A model generated the notes under the pieces. That model saw only the letters and a program-made list of their open reading frames with translations. It did no database searches and was not told the origin of the DNA. Below are positions 1 to 9,497 of a DNA stretch of 64,000 bases, piece after piece. The translations under genes were made by a program, and so were the position numbers. Each line of letters begins with the position of its first letter. The stretch's first letter is position 1. The stretch comes from Microcaldota archaeon (GTDB taxonomy: Archaea > Micrarchaeota > Micrarchaeia > Micrarchaeales > Micrarchaeaceae): assembly GCA_021799635.1 (NCBI GenBank), contig JAJZAB010000003.1, positions 1 to 64,000 on the forward strand, in the 5' to 3' direction.

Positions 1-1
1 A

Positions 2-415
2 ATATACGGAACCGGCATGGATAAAAATATGCTATTGGGGTTTAAACAAGGCAACGGTTTGAATAATGTTGAATTTAAGGGATACCTAAAGGAAGATAGC
101 AAGCTAAAAGCTTACGATAGCTTTGATGCCTTTTCGTTTCCAAGCTTATACGAAGGCTTGGGTTCTCCGATTTTAGAAGCTCAATCTCGCGACCTTCCGG
201 TAATAATCTATAAATACGGAAAGATTCCAAAAGAAGTCAGAAAGTACTGCTTCGAGGCGGAGAGTCCGGAGCACACGGCCCAGATAATAGAAGACTTAAA
301 GGAAAACGGTTACAATGAAAAGCTTAGAAAGAAGGCAACAGAATATGCGAGAAACTTCACATGGGAAAAATGTGCAAGGGAAACGTTAATTGTTTACAAA
401 GCGGTTTTAAAATGA
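2..415 (+). CDS. Glycosyltransferase family 1, C-terminal part (cut by window edge)
   Basis: The reading frame is open from the first bases of the window, so only the C-terminal domain of a GT-B glycosyltransferase is visible. The signature is the nucleotide-sugar-binding stretch FPSLYEGLGSPILEAQ, with the usual E-x7-E spacing of group 1 enzymes, then a typical C-terminal helix (ARNFTWEKCARETL). It would add a sugar to a surface glycan or lipid-linked oligosaccharide. The stop TGA overlaps the next gene's ATG (ATGA), so the two are probably cotranslated. The acceptor and donor sugars cannot be inferred. Confidence 0.85.
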   Translation: MYGTGMDKNMLLGFKQGNGLNNVEFKGYLKEDSKLKAYDSFDAFSFPSLYEGLGSPILEAQSRDLPVIIYKYGKIPKEVRKYCFEAESPEHTAQIIEDLKENGYNEKLRKKATEYARNFTWEKCARETLIVYKAVLK

Positions 416-1398
416 AAATTGGAAAAAATTCATTAGTTGTGATTATAACTTCAAATTACAATGGGGCATCATACTTTTATAAAAAGCATAATATTTTATG
501 GCACATTTTTTCAAGCCTAAAAAGAACCAAATATAAGAATTATAAAATCGTAATGGCTGATGATAAATCAACAGATAATAGCGTTGAATATATAAAGAAA
601 AAATTTCCATATGTTAGTATAGTGATAAACAATGCAAATGGTGGATTTTCAAAAAACAATAATAACGCGATAAAATACGCAATACAGAAATATAAACCAG
701 ATTATATAATGTTGCTAAATAATGATATAATAATAACTGATGATTTATGGCTTAACAAATTAATAAATACTGCTAGATTGAATTCAAAGATAGGGATTGT
801 AGGTTGCAAGTTAGTTTACCCAGATGGAAAAATACAGCATGCAGGAATGGAAATTGGTTGTTATGGTGGAAGAAATATTGGAAGGGGTCAAGAAGATTTT
901 TCCAAATTCAATTATGTTAAGGAGGTTGATGGAGTTACCTTTGCCGCAGTCCTAATAAATAAAAATGTGATCAAAAAAATAGGATTGTTTGATGAGAATT
1001 TTTTTATGGGGTTTGAAGATGTTGATTATTATTTAAGAGCAAAAAAAGCTAAATTTAAAATATATTACGCAGGTAATGTAAAATTAATACACTTAGAGGG
1101 GTTTACCAGTACTAATTCAAAATTCCAGAAAATTAAATATAATAGTTTTTACCATAATCAGGTTAATTATTGGTATTTTATGCTTAAATATAGATATATG
1201 AAACAATTTAGAGGGATAAATAGGTTAAAATCCATTTTTATTTTTTTCATTAGCTCAATAATAAGTATTGAAGGACGAGATAGAGAAAGAAAATTATCAA
1301 GTATTAGATTTAAAGATAAACCACTAACTAGATTATTACTAACTATAAAAGCGATAAGCAAAGCTAAAAAGTTATATACAAAATTAAACAAAATTTAG
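412..1398 (+). CDS. Glycosyltransferase family 2 (rhamnosyltransferase-like)
   Basis: This is a 328-residue GT-A enzyme. The N-terminal motif VVIITSNYNG is followed by DDKSTDNS, NGGFSKNNN and the LLNND metal/nucleotide motif, with FDENFFMGFEDVDYYLR further on. That order is typical of dTDP-rhamnose or related inverting GT2 enzymes. I chose ATG 412 over the earlier ORF start at 361 because it overlaps the upstream stop (ATGA) and places the VVIITSN strand near the N-terminus. The gene is very AT-rich like its neighbours. Its proximity to the rml genes makes rhamnose a plausible donor, but that is inference. Confidence 0.85.
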   Translation: MKIGKNSLVVIITSNYNGASYFYKKHNILWHIFSSLKRTKYKNYKIVMADDKSTDNSVEYIKKKFPYVSIVINNANGGFSKNNNNAIKYAIQKYKPDYIMLLNNDIIITDDLWLNKLINTARLNSKIGIVGCKLVYPDGKIQHAGMEIGCYGGRNIGRGQEDFSKFNYVKEVDGVTFAAVLINKNVIKKIGLFDENFFMGFEDVDYYLRAKKAKFKIYYAGNVKLIHLEGFTSTNSKFQKIKYNSFYHNQVNYWYFMLKYRYMKQFRGINRLKSIFIFFISSIISIEGRDRERKLSSIRFKDKPLTRLLLTIKAISKAKKLYTKLNKI

Positions 1399-1433
1399 AT
1401 TATTTTTAGAATCGTGCTTACAAGGTGAATTTT

Positions 1434-2672
1434 ATGGTATCTCATATAAAGCGGTTCTCAACAAAACGCATTTTATCAAACGAATTTCATTCAGTGTTGC
1501 TTACAGAATTTAACAGAATAATAACTGACAATACAAATTACAAGAGTATAGATAATTTTGATTTTAATAATGATGATATTAAAGCAAACTCAAAAATACT
1601 TAAAAATTGGGTAAATTTACGATATAAAAGAGTTAGTAGTATATTATGGTTTATTCCACCCTTTCTGGCTCCATTTGCTGGTATAAATAATATTCTTAAT
1701 ATAGCTTCTTTTCTGTAGAATAAGGGTATAGAGCAGAGATTTGTATTACTTGGTGATCGTGAAGTATGTAATTTATGTGAAAAAAATTTTAGAATCGGTG
1801 CGCATGGTAATAATTTCAAGAATATAAAGATATATAAAAATCCAAAAATAGACCAGTTAGAATATGCTGACATTTCATTTGCAACAAGATGGGATACGGC
1901 ATTCAGTGTGCTCAAATTTAAAAATACTAAAGGTAAATTCTATTTTATTCAAGAAGACGAAAGATTGCTTTTTCCAGGTACGATTTTTCGTGATCTTGCA
2001 CAACTAACATATACATTTGGCTTTATTGGTATAACTAATGCTCTAGAACTTAAACGTATGTACAACAATGAATTTCACGGAAAAGCAGGGTACTATTTTC
2101 CTGTCCCTGACAAGATTTTTTTTACTAATAGAAAAAACCCAAGATCTAAAATAAAATCCATCTGGTTTTACGCTAGAACTAGATCAGAAAGAAATGGTTT
2201 CCATTTAGGAATCCTGACCCTGAGACAGATAAAGGATAGACATCCAGAACTAAAAATTTATTTGGCTGGAGAAAAATCAATAAAATCACATGCAGATTTT
2301 GATTACGTGGATGTTGGAGATATCAAAGACCCTAAGGAGTTATCTAAATTTTATTCAAAATGTGATGTGGGTATATACCTTCTGTTCTCAAAACATACTG
2401 GTGTAATCCCGTTTGAACTTATGGCTTCAGGCTGCATAACTTTAACTAACAGAAAACTATACAAAACTTATGCTCTTAAAAATGGATTTAATTGCATTAT
2501 GGGTGACCCTATTCCAAAAAGACTTGCAGAGAGCTTTGACAAAATATACTATGATATTGAACTACGTAAAAAAATATTCAAAAACGGTCTTGAAACAGTC
2601 AAAGGTACTAGCAAAGAAAAAGAACTTCAAAAAGTTTATGAATACATAGTAGGGATCCGGGAACCTGATTGA
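1434..2672 (+). pseudogene. WsaF-like glycosyltransferase interrupted by one in-frame TAG
   Basis: Two ORF-track entries (1425-1718 and 1908-2672) are in the same frame and separated by a single TAG at 1716-1718. Read through, the frame gives about 412 residues without any other stop. The first part ends in a WFIPPFLAPFAGI segment like the start of WsaF-type rhamnosyltransferases, and the second continues with FIQEDERLLFPG and a GT-B C-terminal domain (GVIPFELMASGCI). ATG 1434 is preferred because AAGGTG lies 6 bases upstream; the track's GTG is part of that ribosome site. It is either a recent nonsense pseudogene, a sequencing error or a readthrough product. Confidence 0.75.
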
Positions 2673-2676
2673 ATTT

Positions 2677-3690
2677 TTATATCGGTTTTAATATAAAACA
2701 CGCTTGATCTCCTTCTTCTTTAGAATTAAGGCTATCAGAGAGTAGCTTCCAGTTTAATAACTGTTTGTCTGTAAATTTAAAATCTTTGATTAATGATAAA
2801 TTAAGCCCCATTTTATATAGTTCACTTCCAATAAATTGAGATTCGTTTGAATCATAAATAATTTTAACAATATCAAAGTTAAATTTTGAGGCCAATAGGT
2901 AAAGCGCTTTCTTACTTAATAACACTAAATGCCTTGGAGGATCTAAGTCAACCCAGTTTGAACCATATTTCTTAAATGCATAACTGTCTATTAGTGGTGT
3001 TCTAATCACAAATAATCCATTATTATTTATAATTTTTCTTGCAAATTTTATAATTTTTTGTGGATTTTGGGAATGCTCTATACTATGATTAGAGATAATA
3101 AAATCAAACTTACCTTTGACAGCCTTAATATCTCCCTTTAAAATTTTAAAGTTTCTATTATATTGGATAGTTGATTTAATAAAAGGATCGACCCCAACTC
3201 TTTTTTTAAACCCAAGAAGCGAAAGCCAAATAAGCCACTGCCCAGCACCAGAACCTATATCCAGTATACTTTTATTATTAAAGGAGGTAAATTTAGATTC
3301 TTTTAGCATATTATTGAATATCTGGAATATGTTGGGGGTACCAAATCGTTTATCTATAATTTTACGTAAAGTGGAATTCGGAGATACTATCAGGTATAGC
3401 TTAAAGAGAAACATGACTATTAAATTTTTATATTTAGGATAAATCTTTTTAGAAAGGTACGTTTCAGGATAATACTTTTCCAAATTTTCGGGTTTATTTA
3501 TTATAGCAGCAGACCCACATCTTTTACATATATGGTAATAAAACGTACCACCAAGTCCAAACATATTTTCTCTTGTTTTAATAATTTGGCCTATACTGTA
3601 ATAATTACATATAGGACATTTTCTTTTTATGGTTAAGTCATTTGGCTCTTTATTACTTTTATCTATTTGCTGCATGTAATAAGCCATCAA
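2677..3690 (-). CDS. Class I SAM-dependent methyltransferase with N-terminal zinc ribbon
   Basis: The 337-residue product starts with a CPIC...CKRCG treble-clef/zinc-ribbon segment (residues about 24-60), followed by a Rossmann methyltransferase of the Methyltransf_23 type. Motif I is ILDIGSGAGQW, and IISNHSIEH is the post-II region. The PPRHLVLLSKKAL segment is typical of methyltransferases in glycan and O-antigen clusters. It ends only 5 bases from the convergent WsaF-like gene. It probably methylates a sugar or glycan intermediate; the substrate is unknown. Confidence 0.8.
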   Translation of the reverse strand: MMAYYMQQIDKSNKEPNDLTIKRKCPICNYYSIGQIIKTRENMFGLGGTFYYHICKRCGSAAIINKPENLEKYYPETYLSKKIYPKYKNLIVMFLFKLYLIVSPNSTLRKIIDKRFGTPNIFQIFNNMLKESKFTSFNNKSILDIGSGAGQWLIWLSLLGFKKRVGVDPFIKSTIQYNRNFKILKGDIKAVKGKFDFIISNHSIEHSQNPQKIIKFARKIINNNGLFVIRTPLIDSYAFKKYGSNWVDLDPPRHLVLLSKKALYLLASKFNFDIVKIIYDSNESQFIGSELYKMGLNLSLIKDFKFTDKQLLNWKLLSDSLNSKEEGDQACFILKPI

Positions 3691-3731
3691 TGGTATACAA
3701 TTTCTGTAAAATCAACATATTAAGGTATGGA

Positions 3732-5000
3732 TTAAATTTCTTTCCCATTAAGCATATTTATTAATTTACCTCCTTTATCAGTAAACCACTTTAATTTTTT
3801 TGTTGCGAAATCTAGATAATTCCATGCACCAATTAAGATATAATCCGGCATGTATTTCATATCGGGGCTAAGCAATTTTTCATCAAAAACTTTAATATTA
3901 GCTTTTGGTATGATTTTATTTATTTTATCTGGAGTAGAATCATATGCAGCAGAGATAATAGATGAGTCTATTCCACAAAAATTTAGTAATGTGGGGACTT
4001 TGGCAGGAACCGCCCATATGGCTATTCTTTTGTTTTCTGATTTTAATTTTTTAAGTAATTTTAATAATTTGACTTTGCGTATTTCAGCTCGTTTTTGGAA
4101 TTTTAGCATTTTTTGGGCCGAGTAAATCCCAGTAATAATCTCTTTCCTTTCGAGCTTTTTCAAAGATTTAGACTTCTTCCCATGTAATTTTAAAGTACAC
4201 CTTATTGAACCACCTTGTTGATCTGGAAGGTGTTCTACATTTATTAATTTTACCCCACAGCTTTTTGAAATTTTATCAATAGCTTTAATCGACCATTCAT
4301 AATAGTGTTCTGCGTATAATGTTTCTATAGAAAGTTTTTTGAACACATCACGGAACCACTGCATTTCAATTATTATTTGACCATCAGTATTTAGTAGATT
4401 CCTCATCCCGGATAACATATCTTTAGGATCAGGAATGTGTGCGAAAACATTATTAGCAATTACAACATCTGCTTTTCCATATTTTTCAATCATATTTTTA
4501 CTTAATTTTAGTGTAAAAAAATCATTTATTGTTTTAAAGCTACTTTTATTAGCAATGGCAGCAATATTTTTTGCAGGTTCAATACCAATAACTTTATTAA
4601 ATCCTGCTTGTTGCAATAAACCAATTTCTGTTCCATCATTAGATCCAATTACTACAGCAAATTGCCTATTCTTTATTTTTTTACTTATACTTACAGATAG
4701 CTCTTTAAAATGTCTAACTGCAGGTTCATTTACTCCTGTATGATAAGTATAATTATTTTTAAATAATACCGCGCTATCTACTTTATCTAATTGTTGAAGT
4801 AAACCGCATTTATTACACCAATAGTATTTGAGAGGGTAACTTTTTACATTTTTTAAGTCTTTAACAGAAACAAGCCCATTAGCATTTGGTACATTACCAA
4901 GATTAATAACTAATTTTAATTTATTATTACCGCAAGCGACACAAACTTTTTTATGAACCATCGTATTTTTATTATCATATTTATTTTTAGTTATTTGCAT
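3732..5000 (-). CDS. C-methyltransferase with Methyltransf_13/14 architecture
   Basis: The 422-residue protein has the three-part layout of dNDP-sugar C-methyltransferases such as TylCIII/NovU. A putative zinc-binding N-terminus (CVACGN...CNKCGLLQ) comes first, then a central SAM domain (VVIGSNDGTEIGLL, NNVFAHIPDP) and a C-terminal Methyltransf_14 domain (IAIWAVPAKVPTLLN). Family knowledge points to C-3 methylation of a 4-keto-6-deoxy sugar nucleotide. The rml genes next door make exactly such an intermediate, dTDP-4-keto-6-deoxyglucose. It is on the same strand as rmlC and likely cotranscribed with it. Confidence 0.82.
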   Translation of the reverse strand: MQITKNKYDNKNTMVHKKVCVACGNNKLKLVINLGNVPNANGLVSVKDLKNVKSYPLKYYWCNKCGLLQQLDKVDSAVLFKNNYTYHTGVNEPAVRHFKELSVSISKKIKNRQFAVVIGSNDGTEIGLLQQAGFNKVIGIEPAKNIAAIANKSSFKTINDFFTLKLSKNMIEKYGKADVVIANNVFAHIPDPKDMLSGMRNLLNTDGQIIIEMQWFRDVFKKLSIETLYAEHYYEWSIKAIDKISKSCGVKLINVEHLPDQQGGSIRCTLKLHGKKSKSLKKLERKEIITGIYSAQKMLKFQKRAEIRKVKLLKLLKKLKSENKRIAIWAVPAKVPTLLNFCGIDSSIISAAYDSTPDKINKIIPKANIKVFDEKLLSPDMKYMPDYILIGAWNYLDFATKKLKWFTDKGGKLINMLNGKEI

Positions 5001-5115
5001 AAAGGCACGCTTTATTTATTTCGATTATTACATAATTTTAGATAGCTTAATTGACATAAGGTAAAATATAAAATTATCTAAAAGCAATTTCTACTTTTCA
5101 TTATGTCTATATAAT

Positions 5116-5658
5116 TTAATGATTACTGTTAATTAACCTAGGTAAACTTTTATCCTTTTTAGTAAGCAAAGGTTTTTTTATGGGCCATTTTATAATAAGA
5201 GTTGGATCATCCCATATTATGCCACTTTCACTATCTCTTGAATATACATTGTCAATATTATAAACAACTTCTGCTTCATAACTTAATACTTCGAAACCAT
5301 GAGCAAAGCTTCTTGGAATATAAAGCATATTCTTGTTTTCTTCTGAAAGCCTTGCAGAAACATACTTGCCGAAAGTAGACGAATTTTTTCTTATATCAAC
5401 AGCCACATCAAATATCTCGCCTTTTATACATCTCACAAGCTTTGCTTGAACATATGGCTCTTTTTGATAATGCAAGCCTCTTAATACACCTTTAACAGAC
5501 TTTGAGTGGCTTTGCTGTACAAATTCACCAGTTATTCCTGCTTTTCTGAACTCATCCTTTTGATAGGTTTCCATGAAGAAGCCGCGTTCATCAGCAAAGA
5601 CTTTTGGGGTTATTAAAATGACATCCGGGATTTCTAATCTTTTAAATTCAAATGGCAT
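5116..5658 (-). CDS. rfbC: dTDP-4-dehydrorhamnose 3,5-epimerase
   Basis: This 180-residue cupin is the normal length for RmlC. It contains the RGLHYQ motif with the catalytic His at about residue 63, a KLVRCIKGEIFDVAVDIR strand pair and IPRSFAHGFEVLS. It epimerises C3 and C5 of dTDP-4-keto-6-deoxyglucose in L-rhamnose synthesis. It is transcribed divergently from rmlD across a 54-base AT-rich intergenic region that must hold both promoters. The splitting of rmlC from rmlDBA is slightly unusual, but all four pathway genes are present. Confidence 0.95.
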   Translation of the reverse strand: MPFEFKRLEIPDVILITPKVFADERGFFMETYQKDEFRKAGITGEFVQQSHSKSVKGVLRGLHYQKEPYVQAKLVRCIKGEIFDVAVDIRKNSSTFGKYVSARLSEENKNMLYIPRSFAHGFEVLSYEAEVVYNIDNVYSRDSESGIIWDDPTLIIKWPIKKPLLTKKDKSLPRLINSNH

Positions 5659-5712
5659 AATATCATTTAATATTGTAAATATTTAAATATTCAATCATTT
5701 TAAGTTTATACT

Positions 5713-6600
5713 ATGAAAAAACTGCTCTTAATTGGCGCAAGCGGGCTTCTTGGTAATAAGATTTACCAGTCTAGCAAGGATCGATATGAAACTTACAGGA
5801 CATATAATTTTCATAAGCCAAAATTTGGCAACATATCCAGACTAGATGTTACTGAAAAGAACAACGTTTCAAAGCTTTTGCGCGATGTAAAACCTGATTT
5901 GGTAATAGATACACATGCTTTGACCAATGTTGACTATTGTGAGTTGCATCATGAAGATGCATGGAAAATAAATGTGGAGGGCACAAAAAATGTTGCTGAA
6001 TCTTGCAAAGTCAACGGATGTAAGTATATATTCATCTCCACCGACTATGTATATGACGGTTACAAGACCACTACTTATTCTGAAAAAGATAAACCTCATC
6101 CAATAAATTATTATGGAAGAACTAAGCTCATCGCAGAAAAGGTAATAGAAGCACTTGATATGAACTACATAATAGCTAGAACGGCCGTACTATTCGGAGC
6201 CAGTGATTTATTTGACAAGTTGCCTTTTCCTAGCTGGGTAATGCAACAACTAAAACTCAAAAACAAAATAAGGGTTGTAATGGACCAATATAGCAATCCA
6301 ACATTAGTAGACAACCTCGGAGAATTTCTTCTGTCTTTATATGAAAAAGATCGCTCTGGTGTATTCAATGTCTCAGGAAAAGATAATATAAGCAGGTTTG
6401 AATTCAGTAAGATGCTTGCGAAAGAATTTGGCCTTGACGAAAAGCTCATAGAACCAATAACAACAGCAGAACTTAATCAGCCAGCAAAAAGGCCTCAGAA
6501 AGTAGCTTTGAATGTATCAAAAGCTGAAAAAGCTTCTGGAGTAAAGGCATTGAAATTAGAAGAAGCAATTAAAATATTTAAAAATCAGCTACAAAAGTGA
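5713..6600 (+). CDS. rfbD: dTDP-4-dehydrorhamnose reductase
   Basis: The 295-residue protein is an extended short-chain dehydrogenase with the N-terminal GASGLLGNKIY dinucleotide fold and the YYGRTK catalytic Tyr-Lys pair. FISTDYVYDG and an RTAVLFG segment are typical of RmlD. It reduces dTDP-4-keto-L-rhamnose to dTDP-L-rhamnose with NAD(P)H. It is followed by rmlB after 6 bases, and rmlB overlaps rmlA, giving a tight rmlDBA operon. Confidence 0.95.
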   Translation: MKKLLLIGASGLLGNKIYQSSKDRYETYRTYNFHKPKFGNISRLDVTEKNNVSKLLRDVKPDLVIDTHALTNVDYCELHHEDAWKINVEGTKNVAESCKVNGCKYIFISTDYVYDGYKTTTYSEKDKPHPINYYGRTKLIAEKVIEALDMNYIIARTAVLFGASDLFDKLPFPSWVMQQLKLKNKIRVVMDQYSNPTLVDNLGEFLLSLYEKDRSGVFNVSGKDNISRFEFSKMLAKEFGLDEKLIEPITTAELNQPAKRPQKVALNVSKAEKASGVKALKLEEAIKIFKNQLQK

Positions 6601-6606
6601 TTACAA

Positions 6607-7572
6607 ATGAAATTACTTGTTACTGGCGGATTGGGTTTTATAGGTTCAAATTTTATAAAATACTGGTTCAAGAAACACGGTAAAGATACAATAATAAATC
6701 TAGATAAAGTAACTTATGCTGCAGATCAGCAAAATCTTATTGGAATAGAAAAATATGATTATACTTTTGTTAAAGGTGATATTTCAAATTCTAAAACAGC
6801 ATTTATGCTTTCAAAGAATGTTGACGCTATAATAAATTTTGCTGCAGAATCCCATGTAGATAATTCCATACTTAATTCATCGAATTTTGTGAAATCAAAC
6901 ATAATTGGTGTACACAATTTACTTGAAGCAGTAAGAAAATATGGAACCAGATTTCACCAGGTATCTACTGATGAGGTGTATGGTTCATTACCCCTTAATT
7001 CTAAACTGAAATTTAACGAAAAAAGCAGGTATAACCCAAGAAATCCATATTCGGCTACAAAAGCCGCAGCAGACCATTTAGTAAATGCCTATTTTAATAC
7101 GTACAAATTGCCTGTAACCATATCAAATTGCAGCAATAATTATGGTCCAAACCAGCATCCTGAAAAACTTATACCTAAAACCATAATAAATACAGTTAAA
7201 GAAATGCCAATATCTGTATACGGCAATGGCCTTCAGATAAGGGATTGGATATATGTAGAAGACCATTGCTCTGCACTGGAGCAAATAATAAAAAGAGGTG
7301 TATATGGGGAGACATATCTTGTTTCTGCAAATAACGAGAAGCGCAACATAGATGTAATAAAAAGTATACTGAAAGAGCTTAATAAAAGCGATAAACTTAT
7401 TCATTTCGTAAATGATAGACCAGGTCACGATGTAAGATATGCCATAGATGCAAGAAAAATAACTAAAGAGTTAGGTTGGAAGCCTAAAATAAAGTTCGAT
7501 TATGGCTTAAAGCTTACTATAAGTCATTATCTCAAAAATCTAGACTATTATAGCAAAAAGGCAGTCGTATGA
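6607..7572 (+). CDS. rfbB: dTDP-glucose 4,6-dehydratase
   Basis: This 321-residue extended SDR enzyme has GGLGFIGSNF at the N-terminus, the STDEVYGSL motif carrying the catalytic Asp-Glu pair of RmlB, and YSATKAAAD with the Tyr-Lys couple. RDWIYVEDH is the usual C-terminal motif. It converts dTDP-glucose to dTDP-4-keto-6-deoxyglucose. It starts 6 bases after rmlD, and its stop overlaps the rmlA ATG by four bases. Confidence 0.95.
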   Translation: MKLLVTGGLGFIGSNFIKYWFKKHGKDTIINLDKVTYAADQQNLIGIEKYDYTFVKGDISNSKTAFMLSKNVDAIINFAAESHVDNSILNSSNFVKSNIIGVHNLLEAVRKYGTRFHQVSTDEVYGSLPLNSKLKFNEKSRYNPRNPYSATKAAADHLVNAYFNTYKLPVTISNCSNNYGPNQHPEKLIPKTIINTVKEMPISVYGNGLQIRDWIYVEDHCSALEQIIKRGVYGETYLVSANNEKRNIDVIKSILKELNKSDKLIHFVNDRPGHDVRYAIDARKITKELGWKPKIKFDYGLKLTISHYLKNLDYYSKKAVV

Positions 7573-8306
7573 ACGAGAAAATAAAAGGGATTATACTAGC
7601 TGGAGGTACAGGTTCAAGGCTTTATCCACTTACAAATGTTACTAATAAGCACCTTTTGCCAGTGTACAATAAGCCAATGGTGTTTTATCCTTTAGAAACA
7701 CTGAAAAGCCTAGGTATAAAAGACATCTGTATAGTCAGCGGTGGAGAACATATTGCTGATTTTATTCGATTGCTTGGTAGCGGATCAGAATTCGAATTAA
7801 AATTGACTTACAAAGTTCAAGATGGACCAAAAGGTATAGCTCATGCGCTTCTGCAAGCAGAAGAATTCGTAAAGAAAGGAGAAAAGGCTGCTGTTATATT
7901 GGGTGATAATATATTCGAAAAAGTGGAGACACAGCCAAATATATTCTCAGATGACAATGCATATATTTATCTAAAAGAGGTTGAAGATCCAGAACGTTTT
8001 GGTGTACCGAAATTAAGCGATGAAGAAAATGTCGTGGAAATTCTAGAAAAGCCAAAAAACCCACCATCAAAATTCGCAGTTACTGGGTTGTATATTTATC
8101 CTAACGATGTTTTTGATTTTATTAAAACCTTAAAGCCTAGTCAAAGAGGAGAGTTAGAGATAACAGATGTTAATAATTGGTATATAAAACAAGGAAGACT
8201 TAAAGCTGTTTTTTTGGATGGATTCTGGTCAGATGCCGGTACGTTTGAATCATTGCTAAAAGCAGCAATTTTTATAAGCGGTAATATTAAAAAGTCTATC
8301 AAATAA
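7569..8306 (+). CDS. rfbA: Glucose-1-phosphate thymidylyltransferase (short form)
   Basis: The nucleotidyltransferase signature GGTGSRLYPLT and the KHLLPVYNKPM motif are both at the N-terminus, and ILGDNIFE supplies the metal-binding Asp. The enzyme makes dTDP-glucose from glucose-1-phosphate and dTTP. At 245 residues it is shorter than most bacterial RmlA proteins (about 290) and lacks the C-terminal extension; short versions are common in archaea. It closes the rmlDBA operon through an ATGA overlap with rmlB. Confidence 0.93.
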   Translation: MNEKIKGIILAGGTGSRLYPLTNVTNKHLLPVYNKPMVFYPLETLKSLGIKDICIVSGGEHIADFIRLLGSGSEFELKLTYKVQDGPKGIAHALLQAEEFVKKGEKAAVILGDNIFEKVETQPNIFSDDNAYIYLKEVEDPERFGVPKLSDEENVVEILEKPKNPPSKFAVTGLYIYPNDVFDFIKTLKPSQRGELEITDVNNWYIKQGRLKAVFLDGFWSDAGTFESLLKAAIFISGNIKKSIK

Positions 8307-8336
8307 AAAATATTAAGTTCTTTTAGCGTATAGTAA

Positions 8337-8560
8337 TCAAATAAACATCTTTTTATTTTCTGCTTCAGAATTTATAATTAGGGCTTTATTCAGCCAAATA
8401 TATATGATAGCGCCAAGCAAAAGCATAATAACCCCGATAATAGGCACGAGGCGTGCCGGAAGACCTATCTCATCTATTCGTTCATAAAGTAAAGCGCGCT
8501 GCCAGTATTCATACGTTATGTCACTTACGTGAACCCGCTCACCTGCGGGGTTGACGGGAT
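8337..8560 (-). pseudogene. C-terminal relic of a membrane protein
   Basis: On the minus strand a frame ending in TGA at 8337-8339 encodes a charged stretch (YWQRALLYERIDEIGL), one hydrophobic helix (VPIIGVIMLLLGAIIYIWL) and a short polar tail. There is no plausible start and the frame closes upstream, so this reads as the tail of a membrane protein whose body is gone. The family was not recognised. It abuts the opposite-strand ABC-2 fragment, with the junction somewhere near 8490-8520. Confidence 0.4.
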
Positions 8561-8687
8561 GAGGGGAGCGCTTCTGGGTGCTTCAGTATTTCCGGTTTGG
8601 ATGGATGCTGCCATACTTGGCACTATAGCGCTCGCCATACTTGCCCTTGGGGCTTATTCATTCTCCAAGGCAAAGGCGGTTGCCTAA
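8491..8687 (+). pseudogene. C-terminal relic of an ABC-2 type transporter permease
   Basis: A plus-strand frame opened after a TAA reads YVTYVNPLTCGVDGMRGALLG, then FPVWMDAAILGTIALAILALG and a FSKAKAVA tail before TAA. The NPLTYGVDGLRG-like motif followed by the last transmembrane helix is characteristic of ABC-2 multidrug/polysaccharide exporter permeases. Only about 65 residues remain and no start is visible, so it is a truncated remnant. It may once have exported the surface glycan made by the cluster to its left; that is speculation. Confidence 0.5.
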
Positions 8688-9059
8688 AGCAGCTTAAGCA
8701 TTGCGCTGCGAATTTAGGCCACGCACAAAACAACGCAAGACTACGCTCTCAAAGGCGTTGGGGAATGCGCTGCCCGAAGAGTATGGGATAAGCGCTCTCG
8801 ATGCAAAATCTTATGCCCTGGAAAAAGGGACTTTCTCCTCGCTTCTAAGGAAGTTTACAGAAAACGAGGTTGACACCTTACAAGGCACTAACGTACTCTG
8901 CAGCATCTTTGATATATCAATAGTATTCTAAATCCATGTAAAGGAGCAGCCCTTTTCCATAGCAGCATCAGAACCGGAAGGGCGTAAACATGGCTTATTG
9001 CTGCTATTCCAATTGTATGAGAGAGTGTTGCTATTACTGCTTTATTCCTGCTTAGCTTT
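8688..9059. other. Gene-poor stretch with a doubtful ORF
   Basis: The only open frame here is 8701-8931 (76 codons). Its middle part (LPEEYGISALDAKSYALEKG) looks protein-like, but the N-terminus is basic low-complexity sequence and no promoter or ribosome site precedes it. I treat it as another decayed fragment of the same stretch as the two relics to its left. Nothing else recognisable lies before the Nudix gene. Confidence 0.3.
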
Positions 9060-9497
9060 CTATGGGGTTAGATCAAGTTTTAGGTGCTTGGCTGCCTTTT
9101 GCAGCGCTTCCGGGAATCCGTGGTAGTCTAGCCTTTTTGCAGCTTCTTCGCAGCTCAGCCATGCATATTCCTTGTGCTCGCTGCTAAGGCGTATTGGCCC
9201 GTCATATCTTGCAATGTACATAACTATCAGCCTGTTGGAACCTTTTGAATTGGCAAACCTTACCTCATCAACGAAGTCACTGTCAAGACTAAAGTTGCCG
9301 ATTCCACACTCTTCCATAAGTTCGCGCTTCAGCGTATCAATGTCTGCCTCTTCTTTTTCCTGGTGGCCCTTAGGAGGCTCCCATGGTGACTTCACATTAT
9401 CGGCTCTGCACATGACCAGAAACCTTCCATTCTTATCAACTACGAAAGCGCCTACTGACTTTTCTTCTTGCTGCTCTAACTTATCCATCTTACCCAA
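9060..9497 (-). CDS. Nudix hydrolase, Ap4A-hydrolase-like
   Basis: The 145-residue protein has a perfect Nudix box G-x5-E-x7-RELMEECGI, preceded by SPWEPPKG as in bis(5'-nucleosyl)-tetraphosphatases. Such enzymes cleave dinucleoside polyphosphates or other nucleoside diphosphate derivatives in the cytosol. Starts at 9497 or 9488 (MDKLEQQ) are both possible. A small ORF overlaps its 5' end and may be cotranscribed. The substrate within the Nudix superfamily cannot be fixed from sequence alone. Confidence 0.88.
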   Translation of the reverse strand: MGKMDKLEQQEEKSVGAFVVDKNGRFLVMCRADNVKSPWEPPKGHQEKEEADIDTLKRELMEECGIGNFSLDSDFVDEVRFANSKGSNRLIVMYIARYDGPIRLSSEHKEYAWLSCEEAAKRLDYHGFPEALQKAAKHLKLDLTP

